From: Nitrospirota bacterium
GTDB lineage: Bacteria; Nitrospirota; Thermodesulfovibrionia; Thermodesulfovibrionales; JdFR-88
Direction: 5' to 3'
Length of the DNA: 18,704 bases
Assembly: GCA_021789735.1 (NCBI GenBank)
Contig: JAJYJB010000051.1
Location: forward strand, 1 to 18,704
Under the pieces are notes generated by a model, which saw only the letters and a program-made list of their open reading frames with translations, had not been told where the DNA came from and searched no databases. Positions within the stretch are counted from its first letter, which is position 1. Every line of letters begins with the position of its first letter. Shown here in pieces: positions 1 through 7,015 of the stretch. The position numbers were made by a program, and so were the translations under genes.

Positions 1-180
1 TATCGGAAGCAAATAACCTCTTGTCATCGAAGAAAATCTACTTCCAACGCTAACAATAATTTTATCTAGGTTGGCTATTCCTTTAGCACACTCGTCAAAT
101 GCCTGATCTGAGTTCTCAAGAAAAGTTTCAGCACTTTCGTCAAAAGTATTTCTAGCAGGCTGCTGAAAAAGTCTTCTCAT
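1..180 (-). CDS. Partial unknown protein, reading off the left edge; 5' end abuts an IS element
   Basis: An open minus-strand frame runs from the left window edge to an ATG at 178-180, 60 codons with no stop. The host-derived part, before the IS boundary at 155/156, reads NTFDESAETFLENSD then a stretch rich in D, E, A and K. It looks like real coding sequence and is AT-rich compared with the rest of the window. The ATG and the first 8-9 codons come from the insertion-sequence end, and no Shine-Dalgarno sequence precedes them. If the IS is removed and one CTAG is kept, the frame meets a stop about 8 codons upstream with no ATG between, so the original start is not clear. I do not recognise the family. 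It is either a gene cut at its 5' end by transposition or a decayed remnant. Confidence 0.4.
   Translation of the reverse strand, partial: MRRLFQQPARNTFDESAETFLENSDQAFDECAKGIANLDKIIVSVGSRFSSMTRGYLLPI
152..155. repeat. Left target-site duplication CTAG
   Basis: CTAG sits immediately outside the left inverted repeat and is matched by CTAG at 1478-1481 outside the right one. The right flank carries a second adjacent CTAG (1482-1485), so the original target was probably CTAGCTAG. The target assignment is unaffected, because the bases beyond CTAG on the left (ATTT) do not match. Confidence 0.7.
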
Positions 181-1477
181 ACAATGATCGCGTAGGGTAT
201 AGTTGATGAACACTATTTTTAGAGGAGGACAGATGCGAGGCATCAACGATACCCAATCGTATATGTTCACCTACGTTTCGCCGGAACAGCGGGTCCCGGC
301 AGACCATCCCCTCAGGCCCATCAAGGCGTTTGCCGATGCTGTTCTCAAGGAGCTTTCCCCTGTATTTAACAAGATGTACAGCAAGATGGGCAGGCCGTCG
401 ATTCCGCCTGAGCGGCTCTTGAAAGCCCAAATGCTTATCGCCCTTTATTCCGTTCGTTCTGACCGTTTGTTTGCGGAGATGCTTGATTACAACATCCTGT
501 TCCGGTGGTTCCTGGATATGAATCTTGAGGAGCCCTCTCTGGATGCCACGACTTTTACCAAGAACCGCGACCGGCTTCTTGAACATAATGTTGCCGTAAA
601 ATTCTTTGACAAGGTCGTCCTTTATGCCCGGAAGGAAGGGTTGCTCTCTGATGAGCATTTTACGATAGACGGCACCCTGATTGAAGCCTGTGCAAGCCTG
701 AAGAGTTTTAGGCCGAAAGATGAAGACCCTGCTGATCGCCCGAATGCGGATGGCGATTCTGGAAATCCTACCGTAAACTTCCATGGAGAGAAAAGAAGTA
801 ACGCGACGCATTGTTCTATAACGGATCCCGAGGCATTGCTCATGAGGAAGGGCGCTGGGAAAGAGGCTAAGCTCTCCTACAGCGCCCACGCCCTTATGGA
901 AAATAGGAACGGGTTTTTGGTGGACCTCAAGGTCAGCCAGGCGACTGGGAAATCCGAACGGCAAACGGCCATGGCCATGCTTGGCCGCCAAGGTAAAAAG
1001 AGAATTAAACCTAAAACCCTTGGGGCTGACAAGGGATACGATACCAGGGATTTTGTCGAGAAACTCAGAAACAAAAACATCACTCCGCATGTGGCAGCCA
1101 ATATAGAACGCAGGGGAGGCTCCGCAATAGATGGCCGCACCACCCGCCATGAAGGTTATTCCGTCAGCCAGCGAATTCGTAAAAGAGTTGAAGAGATATT
1201 CGGATGGCTCAAAACGGTCGGCGGTTTTCGAAGGACGCGCTTCAAAGGGCGGGACCGGACGGAACTCCAGGCGATGTTTGCGGGAGCTGCTTACAATCTC
1301 ATGAGAATGGCAAAGCTTATTGGGAAAGAAGCGGCCATAGCATGAGAAAACGAGCAGGGAACGGGCTTCAAGCCCGGCCAAAAGCGGATTACCGGAGTGG
1401 AAATGCCGTTCTGTTATGCCGCCACGATTGTTCAAGGACAAAAATTTGCTCTGTATCATGAATTTTTCAGCAGCCTG
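156..1477 (+). mobile_element. IS5-family insertion sequence, complete
   Basis: The element is 1322 bp with 15-bp perfect terminal inverted repeats: CAGGCTGCTGAAAAA at 156-170 and its complement at 1463-1477. CTAG lies directly outside each end (152-155 and 1478-1481) and is the likely 4-bp target duplication; IS5-type elements are known to favour YTAR targets. It carries one intact transposase gene on the plus strand. Intact ends and an intact reading frame suggest a fairly recent insertion, possibly still active. The assignment to IS5 rather than IS1182 rests on the transposase sequence and the CTAG target. Confidence 0.88.
233..1345 (+). CDS. IS5-family DDE transposase
   Basis: This 370-aa transposase catalyses movement of the surrounding element. 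The N-terminal part (MRGINDTQS onward, with GRPSIPPERLLKAQMLIALYS) matches the DUF772-type helical domain of IS5 transposases. The catalytic DDE core is visible: first Asp in TIDGTLIEA, second in LGADKGYDT, Glu in RKRVEEIFGWLKT near the C-terminus. The start was set at the ATG at 233, which follows the strong ribosome-binding site GAGGAGG (222-228) and gives the MRG- N-terminus usual in this family; an upstream ATG at 203 is less likely. No frameshift or internal stop is present, so the protein should be functional. A long antisense frame covers the same DNA but is a shadow. Confidence 0.93.
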   Translation: MRGINDTQSYMFTYVSPEQRVPADHPLRPIKAFADAVLKELSPVFNKMYSKMGRPSIPPERLLKAQMLIALYSVRSDRLFAEMLDYNILFRWFLDMNLEEPSLDATTFTKNRDRLLEHNVAVKFFDKVVLYARKEGLLSDEHFTIDGTLIEACASLKSFRPKDEDPADRPNADGDSGNPTVNFHGEKRSNATHCSITDPEALLMRKGAGKEAKLSYSAHALMENRNGFLVDLKVSQATGKSERQTAMAMLGRQGKKRIKPKTLGADKGYDTRDFVEKLRNKNITPHVAANIERRGGSAIDGRTTRHEGYSVSQRIRKRVEEIFGWLKTVGGFRRTRFKGRDRTELQAMFAGAAYNLMRMAKLIGKEAAIA

Positions 1478-1481
1478 CTAG
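1478..1481. repeat. Right target-site duplication CTAG
   Basis: This is the matching copy of the 4-bp duplication, directly after the right terminal inverted repeat of the insertion sequence. Confidence 0.7.
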
Positions 1482-1543
1482 CTAGTGTATTGCGTCGTAA
1501 ATCTCTTTACATTAGAAAGCTCCAAGAAATAAATCCGTTTTTT

Positions 1544-1648
1544 CGTCATTCCCGAGGTCTTAATCGGGAATCCAGTGACTTCGATTTTTTTTTTGCCGGC
1601 CATAAGACAACGTCGCTGGATTCCCGCTTACGACATGCGGGAATGACG
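1544..1648. repeat. Palindromic interspersed repeat, MITE-like
   Basis: This 105-bp unit begins CGTCATTCCCG (1544-1554) and ends with its complement CGGGAATGACG (1638-1648). A second inner inverted pair is CGGGAATCCAGTGAC near 1565-1579 and its imperfect complement GTCGCTGGATTCCCG at 1612-1626. The RNA or single strand would fold into one long hairpin with a T-rich centre (1584-1593). Repeats with the CGTCATTCCCGC...GGGAATCCAG theme are common in many bacterial genomes and carry no gene. It lies in the same low-GC accessory patch as the insertion sequence. Confidence 0.7.
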
Positions 1649-1836
1649 GCCAAAATACTCGAACAAATGTAAAGAAGCGTTAGACTCACTACACTAGGAA
1701 TATAGTCCGCCGCCTTGGCCCGGGTGTTCAGGGATATTTGAACAGCTTAGCCTGAAAAATCTTTTAAAAACAGGAGATTAAGTTTTTAGATTTGAACAAA
1801 AAACACAAAAAGGGGGATAAAGGGGTCACGGTTTCT
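1649..1836. other. Gene-free spacer 3' of tRNA-Leu
   Basis: I see no credible gene here. The sequence is AT-rich and contains a short hairpin (TGTTCA and TGAACA near 1728-1746). Just beyond the tRNA 3' end, read on the minus strand, there are runs of C and T (about 1795-1830) that may contribute to transcription termination, but no convincing stem precedes them. Confidence 0.4.
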
Positions 1837-1923
1837 TGGTGCCGGTGGGGGGAATCGAACCCCCACGAGGTTGCCCTCACCGGATTTTGAGTCCGGCGCG
1901 TCTGCCAGTTCCACCACACCGGC
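1837..1923 (-). tRNA. tRNA-Leu (anticodon CAA)
   Basis: On the minus strand the gene starts GCCGGTG at 1923 and ends with the matching CACCGGC, discriminator A (1840) and an encoded CCA (1837-1839). The anticodon arm CCGGA-CTCAAAA-TCCGG gives anticodon CAA (1887-1889), which reads UUG leucine codons. The T arm contains GGTTCGATTCC. A variable arm longer than in most tRNAs, between anticodon and T arms, is the class II feature expected of tRNA-Leu. All four helices form, so it should be functional. It stands alone, between the accessory patch and the beta-propeller gene. Confidence 0.96.
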
Positions 1924-2002
1924 TGTGTGGACTTCTTTTGGCCTGAATCTCAGCAAATAGTGTAACAGAATTCCGGAAGCGAATCCAAAAAGCAGTTCAA
2001 AG

Positions 2003-2030
2003 TTGTTCCAGGCGGGGCCTTTGCTAGAAT
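2003..2030 (+). promoter_or_regulatory. Possible sigma-70 promoter for the beta-propeller gene
   Basis: TTGTTC (2003-2008) and TAGAAT (2025-2030) are separated by 16 bases, about 35 bases before the start codon at 2066. Five of six bases match the consensus in the -10 box and four of six in the -35 box. The ribosome-binding site AAGGAGG lies between this and the ATG. This is sequence match only. Confidence 0.4.
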
Positions 2031-2065
2031 TGGGTTAAGGTCCATTAAAAACAAGGAGGCCAATC

Positions 2066-3628
2066 ATGCCCATCCGCTCTGTTGATCTGCCGGCGAAACC
2101 GCTTCCGCCAAGGCCGGTTTTGGCCGTTGTCCTTGGCCTCCTGTTTCTGGGCTCTTTCCACTATTGCTACGGCCTGAAGCTCCTTGGCGGGGCCCAAAAA
2201 AATTCCGCCTCGGTTTTGGAGTACCATAACGGCCCAAAGCGCCTGGGCGTCTATATAGACCCGGCATTGACCAAAGCCGCCGCCCGGTCGCTCCATTTGG
2301 ACCCCTCGTTCAGGGCGCACATCAAGGGGGCGGTTTACGCGCAGCTTCTCTACGTGGCACAGGGCAAAGAGAAAGGGGTTATCATCGCGGCAAGCGAGGA
2401 AAATGAAGTGGCCGCCTTCGATGCCGTAACCGGCAGGACCATATGGGAGCGCAGGCTCGGCGCGCCCGTCCCGCTTTCAAAACTCCTTTGCGGCAATATA
2501 AACCCGCTCGGCATAACCGGCACGCCGGTCATGGACAAGTCATCAGGGACGATATACGTGGACGCGATGACGACCCCGGACGGCGGCGCGACAAAGAGAC
2601 ACTTGGTCTATGCGCTTTCGGTAAAAAACGGCTCCGTGGTCCACGGCTGGCCTGTCGATGTGTCATCCAGGGCCAGATACGGGAAGACCGTCTTTGACTC
2701 CTCCGTCCAGAACCAGCGCGGCGCGCTGGCCATTGTAAAGGGCCGGGTCTATGTCCCATACGGCGGGCTCTATGGCGACTGCGGCAAATTCAGGGGCTGG
2801 CTCGTAGGGATCGGGGCCTCTAACCCGGCCTCCGTCAGGGCCTGGGCGACCGGGGCCCTTGGGGGCGGAAGCTGGGCGCCGGGAGGCGTGGCATCGGAGG
2901 GGGGCAGGATGTTTATCTCTACAGGAAACACCATTGACGCAAGCAGGTGGTCCGGCGGCGAGGCGGTCCTCAGGTTCAGCGCCGGTCCGGTCTTCAGCGG
3001 AAAGCCGTCCGATTACTTCGCTCCCGGGAACTGGAAGCAACTGGACGCGGTTGACGACGACCTTGGCGGCACGGGCCCCATACTCCTGGACCTGCGCGGC
3101 AAGGGAGGCAAAACTTACAGGCTCATTGTGGCGCTGGGCAAAGACGGCAAGATATATCTCATAAACAGGGACGATCTTGGCGGCATTGGCGGGCAGCTGG
3201 CCGCTGTCCGGGTGTCCTCCGGAAAGATCATCGGGGCCGCGGCGGCTTACACCACCTTGCGGGGCACGTATGTGGTCTTCAAGGGCAGGGGCATTCACTG
3301 CCCGCGCGGCCAGTCGGGCGACCTTACCGCGGTCCGGCTTGTCGCGGGCCCCGGGCTTACGGCGAAAACAGCCTGGTGCGCGGACCAGCACGGTATGGGC
3401 TCTCCGATGGTCACCACCACCGACGGGCATTCAAACGCGATCGTCTGGAGCGTGGGGGCCGAAGGGGATGACCGCCTGCACGGGTTCGATGGCGATACCG
3501 GGCGCGTGATCTATTCCGGCGGAAAGGACGCCGCCATCGGCCGGGTGCGCAGGTACCAGACGCCCATCCTGGCAGGAGGGCGCATATATGTCGCCGCCGA
3601 TGGCGTCATAAAGGCATTCAGCCGGTAG
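2066..3628 (+). CDS. Exported or membrane-anchored PQQ-type beta-propeller protein
   Basis: The 520-aa product has an N-terminal hydrophobic segment (about residues 17-36, after a basic start), consistent with a signal anchor or uncleaved signal peptide. The rest would lie in the periplasm. The body consists of repeated PQQ/BamB-like blades: GVIIAASEENEVAAFDAVTG around residue 110, GTIYVDA, LVYALSVKNGSVV, GRVYVPYGG, GRMFISTGN, KIYLINRDD, LHGFDGDTGRVIYSGG and a final GGRIYVAADGVIKAF. The alternating 'AFDAVTGRTIWERRL' pattern is typical of propeller blades. I see no cytochrome c motif (CxxCH), so electron transfer as in quinohaemoprotein dehydrogenases is not supported. It may be a scaffold or binding protein; the substrate cannot be read. 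The start is supported by AAGGAGG eight bases upstream. Confidence 0.8.
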   Translation: MPIRSVDLPAKPLPPRPVLAVVLGLLFLGSFHYCYGLKLLGGAQKNSASVLEYHNGPKRLGVYIDPALTKAAARSLHLDPSFRAHIKGAVYAQLLYVAQGKEKGVIIAASEENEVAAFDAVTGRTIWERRLGAPVPLSKLLCGNINPLGITGTPVMDKSSGTIYVDAMTTPDGGATKRHLVYALSVKNGSVVHGWPVDVSSRARYGKTVFDSSVQNQRGALAIVKGRVYVPYGGLYGDCGKFRGWLVGIGASNPASVRAWATGALGGGSWAPGGVASEGGRMFISTGNTIDASRWSGGEAVLRFSAGPVFSGKPSDYFAPGNWKQLDAVDDDLGGTGPILLDLRGKGGKTYRLIVALGKDGKIYLINRDDLGGIGGQLAAVRVSSGKIIGAAAAYTTLRGTYVVFKGRGIHCPRGQSGDLTAVRLVAGPGLTAKTAWCADQHGMGSPMVTTTDGHSNAIVWSVGAEGDDRLHGFDGDTGRVIYSGGKDAAIGRVRRYQTPILAGGRIYVAADGVIKAFSR

Positions 3629-3665
3629 AAAAGAGCAGCTTGAAAAATGGAGCACGGAGGCCGAA

Positions 3666-3764
3666 ATGTACGTCCAGCGCCAGACAATGGACTTGAGCAA
3701 CCGCGCGGACATGCGGGCTTTCAGGACAGTAGGCGGCGCCGGGTTAAAGGTTTTTTGTTCTTGA
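3666..3764 (+). CDS. Possible small ORF (32 aa)
   Basis: This short frame starts MYVQRQTMDLSNRADM and ends in VFCS, with the good ribosome-binding site CGGAGG (3655-3660) spaced five bases from the ATG. It lies 37 bases behind the beta-propeller gene in the same direction and could be co-transcribed. The peptide has no hydrophobic segment. I recognise no family. It may be a real small protein, the remnant of a longer gene, or chance. Confidence 0.3.
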   Translation: MYVQRQTMDLSNRADMRAFRTVGGAGLKVFCS

Positions 3765-3781
3765 GAACGACAATTTTTTCT

Positions 3782-3982
3782 CTACCTGTCCGTCATGCCC
3801 TTCATCCTCAGGTAGTTTCCGATGCTCCTGTCGTATGTCTTTTCGTACTGTGCGTTGAAATAGCAGGCTGGCAGTTCGCCGTTTTCCCTGTGATGTTCCA
3901 GGCAGAGGCAGCACTTGCCCTTCCTGCTGCAGGAATAGGTGCAATTGCAGCGCGCCCTGTTCTTTTCTATCGTGCACTCCAT
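3782..3982 (-). CDS. Small cysteine-rich protein, DUF6485-like
   Basis: The 66-aa product has eight cysteines in the first 40 residues (positions 3, 12, 14, 18, 24, 25, 27, 40), in the pattern CNCTYSCSRKGKCCLC followed by a conserved-looking HHRENGELPACYF. This resembles the DUF6485 family of small, probably metal-binding proteins with no established role; I recall the family from memory and am fairly but not fully sure. The AGGAGG site lies 11 bases upstream of the ATG. It starts 43 bases behind the end of mnmE on the same strand and may share its transcript. No signal peptide is seen, so it is probably cytoplasmic with metal-ligated thiols. Confidence 0.75.
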   Translation of the reverse strand: MECTIEKNRARCNCTYSCSRKGKCCLCLEHHRENGELPACYFNAQYEKTYDRSIGNYLRMKGMTDR

Positions 3983-4025
3983 GGCCTTTTTGACCTCCTT
4001 CCGGCGGAAAAAATTGTTTTTCTCC

Positions 4026-5438
4026 CTATTTGCCTATGCAGAACTCGCTGAATATAATGGCAAGTATATCATCATTGCTGACCTCTCCCGTAATGCTTCC
4101 AAGCTCCCGCAGGGCCTCTGAAAGCTCCAGGGAGATTATCTCCGCGGGCAGTCCGGAGCCGATGGCCTCAAGGGCCCTGTCCAGGGCCTTCCGGGCCTTG
4201 TCAAGGGCGGTTTTATGGCGCAGGCTGGTCACGAGAAGACCCTTTGCCGCACCGTGCTCCCCCCGCCTGAAGCTTTGGGTTATGGCCTCTTTCAACTCCT
4301 CCAGCCCCTCTCCTGTCTTTGCGGACACGCATATCGCCGGCCAGCTTTCTGGGAACGCGGCCGCAGGCATTTTACCCTTATTTCCTTCTGCGAACAGGTC
4401 CTTTTTGTTTATTACGAGAATGGCCTTTTTGCCATGCTCTTTGATCCGGCTGATGACCCCCAGGTCCTCTCTGCCGGTCTCCGAGCTTCCGTCCAGCACG
4501 CACAGGACGAGGTCCGCCTCCTCCATGGCCGCGAGGCTCCTTTTTATCCCTTCGGCCTCGGGCCTGTCCGTGGCCTCCCTGATGCCGGCCGTATCCATTA
4601 TCCTCAGGGCGTGGCCGCCCAGGTTTATATATTCCGATATTACGTCCCTGGTGGTCCCCGGAACATCCGTCACTATGGCCCGCTCCCGGCTGAGGAGCGC
4701 ATTTAGCAAGGAGGATTTCCCTACGTTGGGCTTGCCCATGATGGCGGTTTTGATGCCGTCTGTCAGGAGCTTTCCCTCCTCGTAGCTGTCCGAAAGCGGG
4801 CCCAGGCTGCGTGCCATGTCCTTTATATCCCCGGTTATCCCCGTTATCCCGTCCGGCTCTATCTCTTCCTCCGGAAAATCTATGGAGGCTTCCAGGTGGG
4901 CGCAGATGCGGGCAAGCCTCCCGGTCTCTTTTTTTATCCTTGCGCCAAGCCCTCCCTTAAGCTGGGCGAGCGCCGCCCGGCCGGCCGCGTCCGACCTGGC
5001 CCGGATAATGGAAAGCACCGCCTCGGCCTGGGTGAGGTCGATCCTCCCGCCGAGAAATGCCCTCTTGGTGAACTCTCCGGGCAGCGCAAGCCGCGCCCCT
5101 TCCTTGAGGACAAGCTCCATCGTGCGGGCCAGGGGGTTTGCTCCGCCGTGGCAGTTTATCTCCACCATGTCCTCGCGTGTATAGGTGTTTGGGGCCCGCA
5201 TGACCGAAACAAGCACCTCATCCACCTGCTGCCCGGTCTCGGGGTCGGTTATAAAGCCATAGAGCATGCGGCGCGACCTCACTGCCGGAAGGTCTTTCCT
5301 TTTTTTTCTGCCGGCGGGCGAAAGTGAAAAAATCCTGGAGGCTATGGCTAGCGCGTCAGCCCCGCTTAAGCGGACGATGCCGATGCCGCCTTCTCCGGGC
5401 GGGGTGGATATGGCCGCTATTGTGTCATGTTCGGGCAT
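4026..5438 (-). CDS. mnmE: tRNA modification GTPase MnmE (TrmE)
   Basis: MnmE works with MnmG to add the carboxymethylaminomethyl group to wobble uridine (U34) of certain tRNAs, using GTP, a folate one-carbon unit and FAD. The 470-aa product is full length. It has the N-terminal folate-binding domain (DTIAAISTPPGEGGIGIVRLSG from residue 5, and later HGG and GEFTKRAFLGGRIDLTQAEA at 121-140) and a helical domain split by the G domain. The GTPase motifs are G1 GKPNVGKS (235-242), G2 GTTRD (261-265), G3 DTAG (282-285) and G4 NKKD (344-347). The C-terminus ends in FCIGK, containing the catalytic Cys typical of MnmE. It is divergent from rsmA across 93 bases. No clear Shine-Dalgarno precedes the start. 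Confidence 0.97.
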   Translation of the reverse strand: MPEHDTIAAISTPPGEGGIGIVRLSGADALAIASRIFSLSPAGRKKRKDLPAVRSRRMLYGFITDPETGQQVDEVLVSVMRAPNTYTREDMVEINCHGGANPLARTMELVLKEGARLALPGEFTKRAFLGGRIDLTQAEAVLSIIRARSDAAGRAALAQLKGGLGARIKKETGRLARICAHLEASIDFPEEEIEPDGITGITGDIKDMARSLGPLSDSYEEGKLLTDGIKTAIMGKPNVGKSSLLNALLSRERAIVTDVPGTTRDVISEYINLGGHALRIMDTAGIREATDRPEAEGIKRSLAAMEEADLVLCVLDGSSETGREDLGVISRIKEHGKKAILVINKKDLFAEGNKGKMPAAAFPESWPAICVSAKTGEGLEELKEAITQSFRRGEHGAAKGLLVTSLRHKTALDKARKALDRALEAIGSGLPAEIISLELSEALRELGSITGEVSNDDILAIIFSEFCIGK

Positions 5439-5531
5439 AATATAAAATTAATCAATCGCTTGCGGGATTGTCCACTTCAGGGGAGGGTTTTTGTTTTTTA
5501 AATAAGGTGAAATTCCTTAAATTGAAGACCT
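5439..5531. promoter_or_regulatory. Divergent intergenic region between mnmE and rsmA
   Basis: This 93-base, AT-rich spacer must hold promoters for both genes. On the plus strand TAAATT (5518-5523) lies eight bases before the GTG start of rsmA, fitting the leaderless-like spacing seen at comEC and murJ, although it matches the -10 consensus less well. On the minus strand AT-rich sequence reaches right up to the mnmE ATG. Exact promoters cannot be fixed from sequence. Confidence 0.35.
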
Positions 5532-6305
5532 GTGAAACCAAGGCTCAGCCAGAACTTTCTTTTTGACCCCTCCATACTGAGGCGCATAGCCCAGGCCTCC
5601 GGCATCTCCCGGCAGGACACTGTGGTCGAGATAGGCCCCGGTCTTGGGACGCTCACAAAGGAGCTCCTTCAGAGGGCCGCAAAGGTTGTAGCGATAGAGT
5701 TCGATGAAAAGCTCTATCAAAACCTGAAGGAGAAGATGCCGCCGGAGAGGTTCGAGGTCTTCCATGCCGACGCCCTTGAGTTCCCCTATGGCAGTCTCGG
5801 GCAGTTCAAGGTGGTCGCGAACATCCCCTATCACATCACAACGCCTCTGATATTCCGCCTGCTGGAGGAAAAGGGGCTTGAGTCCATGACTCTGACCATT
5901 CAAAAAGAGGTGGCCCGGAGGATAGCGGCAAAGCCGGGCGGCAAGGATTACGGCGTCCTTTCCCTTGCGGTGCAATACAAAGGCAACCCGCGCATAGCCT
6001 TCACCATACCCAAAGGCGCTTTCAGGCCCGTCCCCAAGGTGGACTCCGCCTGCATACGCATAGATATTTATGAAGCGCCCCCCGTTAAGGTCCCAGATGA
6101 AGGCCTCCTGTTCGCGCTAATACGCGGGGCTTTTGCCCAAAGGAGAAAGACGATGGAAAACGGGATAAAAAAGCTCTGCCCAAGGCCAGCAGAGGCCCTG
6201 GAAAAAGCCGGCATAGACCCTAAAAGAAGGCCTGAGACATTGAGCCTCGATGAGTTCTCACGGCTTACGGCAGAGGTGTTTAATTTAAAATTAAATTCAA
6301 ATTGA
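5532..6305 (+). CDS. rsmA: 16S rRNA dimethyladenosine transferase RsmA (KsgA)
   Basis: RsmA dimethylates two adjacent adenines in the 3'-terminal helix of 16S rRNA late in small-subunit assembly, using S-adenosylmethionine. The 257-aa product, near the usual 260-275, begins MKPRLSQNFLFDPSI, the family's N-terminal signature (normally GQNFL). It has SAM motif I EIGPGLG (33-39), the acidic AIEFD (54-58), HADAL (79-83) and the catalytic NIPY (97-100) followed by HITTPLIFRLL. The start is a GTG at 5532 with no clear Shine-Dalgarno. Its 3' end overlaps that of the convergent HD-domain gene by nine bases. Confidence 0.95.
   Translation: MKPRLSQNFLFDPSILRRIAQASGISRQDTVVEIGPGLGTLTKELLQRAAKVVAIEFDEKLYQNLKEKMPPERFEVFHADALEFPYGSLGQFKVVANIPYHITTPLIFRLLEEKGLESMTLTIQKEVARRIAAKPGGKDYGVLSLAVQYKGNPRIAFTIPKGAFRPVPKVDSACIRIDIYEAPPVKVPDEGLLFALIRGAFAQRRKTMENGIKKLCPRPAEALEKAGIDPKRRPETLSLDEFSRLTAEVFNLKLNSN
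6279..6295. repeat. Short AT palindrome at the convergent gene ends
   Basis: TTTAATTT (6279-6286) and AAATTAAA (6288-6295) are exact complements separated by one base, inside the last codons of rsmA. This could mark a weak two-way transcription end between rsmA and the HD gene, but with a one-base loop it is not a classic terminator. Confidence 0.25.
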
Positions 6306-6890
6306 TTTAAAGCTGGTCCGGTCCTGTTTGGCGCAGCCGGGAGTGAACATCCTGAGCCATGTGTCAAATACTCTACGTTTGTCCTCCCCGTAGCGCGAAA
6401 TGGAGGCCCTTACCTCCGCGAGCGGTTTTTCCCTGAGCGGGTCTTTGCCCTTGGAGTAGAATTTATCGGCAAAGCATATGATGATCTCCTCAATGCTCCG
6501 GGGGGACATGTCCCTTTCCGGGATGGGAAGACCTTGCCGCCTTATATCGTCCACGGTGAGGCCGGTCCCCACATGCCTTTCGGCAACGAGGGCATGGGCC
6601 GGCAGCCCTTCCTTCTCCAGAAGATTCCTGCCCAGGTAGCCGTGGCATATGTAGGGTCTGTCTCCGAAACAGCCTATTTTTGGGGCGCCGGTGAGAAAGA
6701 TCCCTATGTCATGCAGCATGGCTGCCTCATAGATGAAGCCTTCATCGGCCGCTTCCCCGTTCCCTGCGGCAACATGGGCCGCCTGCAGCGCTTTTTCCGC
6801 TACTTTTTTCGAATGTGCTATGAGCAGCCCATGGGCCGGCGAGCCTTCCCCGTAATATTTGCCGATTATTTCAAGCGGGTCCATGAACAT
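6297..6890 (-). CDS. HD-domain metal-dependent phosphohydrolase
   Basis: The 197-aa product carries the HD superfamily pattern: His26 in AHSKKV, the HD pair at 60-61 in MLHDIGIF, His83 in ICHGYLG, His106 in ERHVGTG and Asp142 in CFADKFYSK. These would bind one or two metal ions. HD proteins of this size hydrolyse nucleotides or phosphoesters, but the substrate cannot be assigned. It is probably cytoplasmic, with no signal or membrane segment. The ATG at 6888-6890 could instead be the next one, two codons in (MDPLEII). The gene is convergent with rsmA. Confidence 0.85.
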   Translation of the reverse strand: MFMDPLEIIGKYYGEGSPAHGLLIAHSKKVAEKALQAAHVAAGNGEAADEGFIYEAAMLHDIGIFLTGAPKIGCFGDRPYICHGYLGRNLLEKEGLPAHALVAERHVGTGLTVDDIRRQGLPIPERDMSPRSIEEIIICFADKFYSKGKDPLREKPLAEVRASISRYGEDKRRVFDTWLRMFTPGCAKQDRTSFKSI

Positions 6891-6947
6891 TTAGTTTAGC
6901 ATGCGCTGGCGGGCCTTGGGCTGAGGCTGGGTCCTTCCGCCAAAAAA

Positions 6948-6976
6948 TTGAAATTATCATGCTTTTCAGGTATCCT
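6948..6976 (+). promoter_or_regulatory. Probable promoter of the HesB-like gene
   Basis: TTGAAA (6948-6953) and TATCCT (6971-6976) are spaced by exactly 17 bases, about 40 bases before the ATG at 7016. A good ribosome-binding site, CGGAGG, sits close to the start. It probably drives hesB and hemB together. Confidence 0.5.
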
Positions 6977-7015
6977 AAGTCTATATCGAATCAGGCTTTC
7001 GGAGGTTACAACAGA

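Noticed and set aside
152..1459. 435-codon minus-strand open frame across the insertion sequence
   Set aside because: It lies wholly antisense to a clear DDE transposase with its own ribosome-binding site, shows no recognisable domain, and both ends lie in the IS inverted repeats.
2663..3430. 255-codon minus-strand frame inside the beta-propeller gene
   Set aside because: It is low in complexity and rich in R, P, A and G, as expected for a shadow of a GC-rich gene, with no ribosome-binding site or family match.
2066..3628. Quinoprotein alcohol dehydrogenase
   Set aside because: The blade repeats fit PQQ-like propellers in general, but no haem c motif or vicinal-cysteine active site is visible, so an enzymatic role is not supported.
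4030..4785. 251-codon plus-strand frame inside mnmE
   Set aside because: Antisense to the GTPase motifs of mnmE and rich in S and R; a shadow frame.
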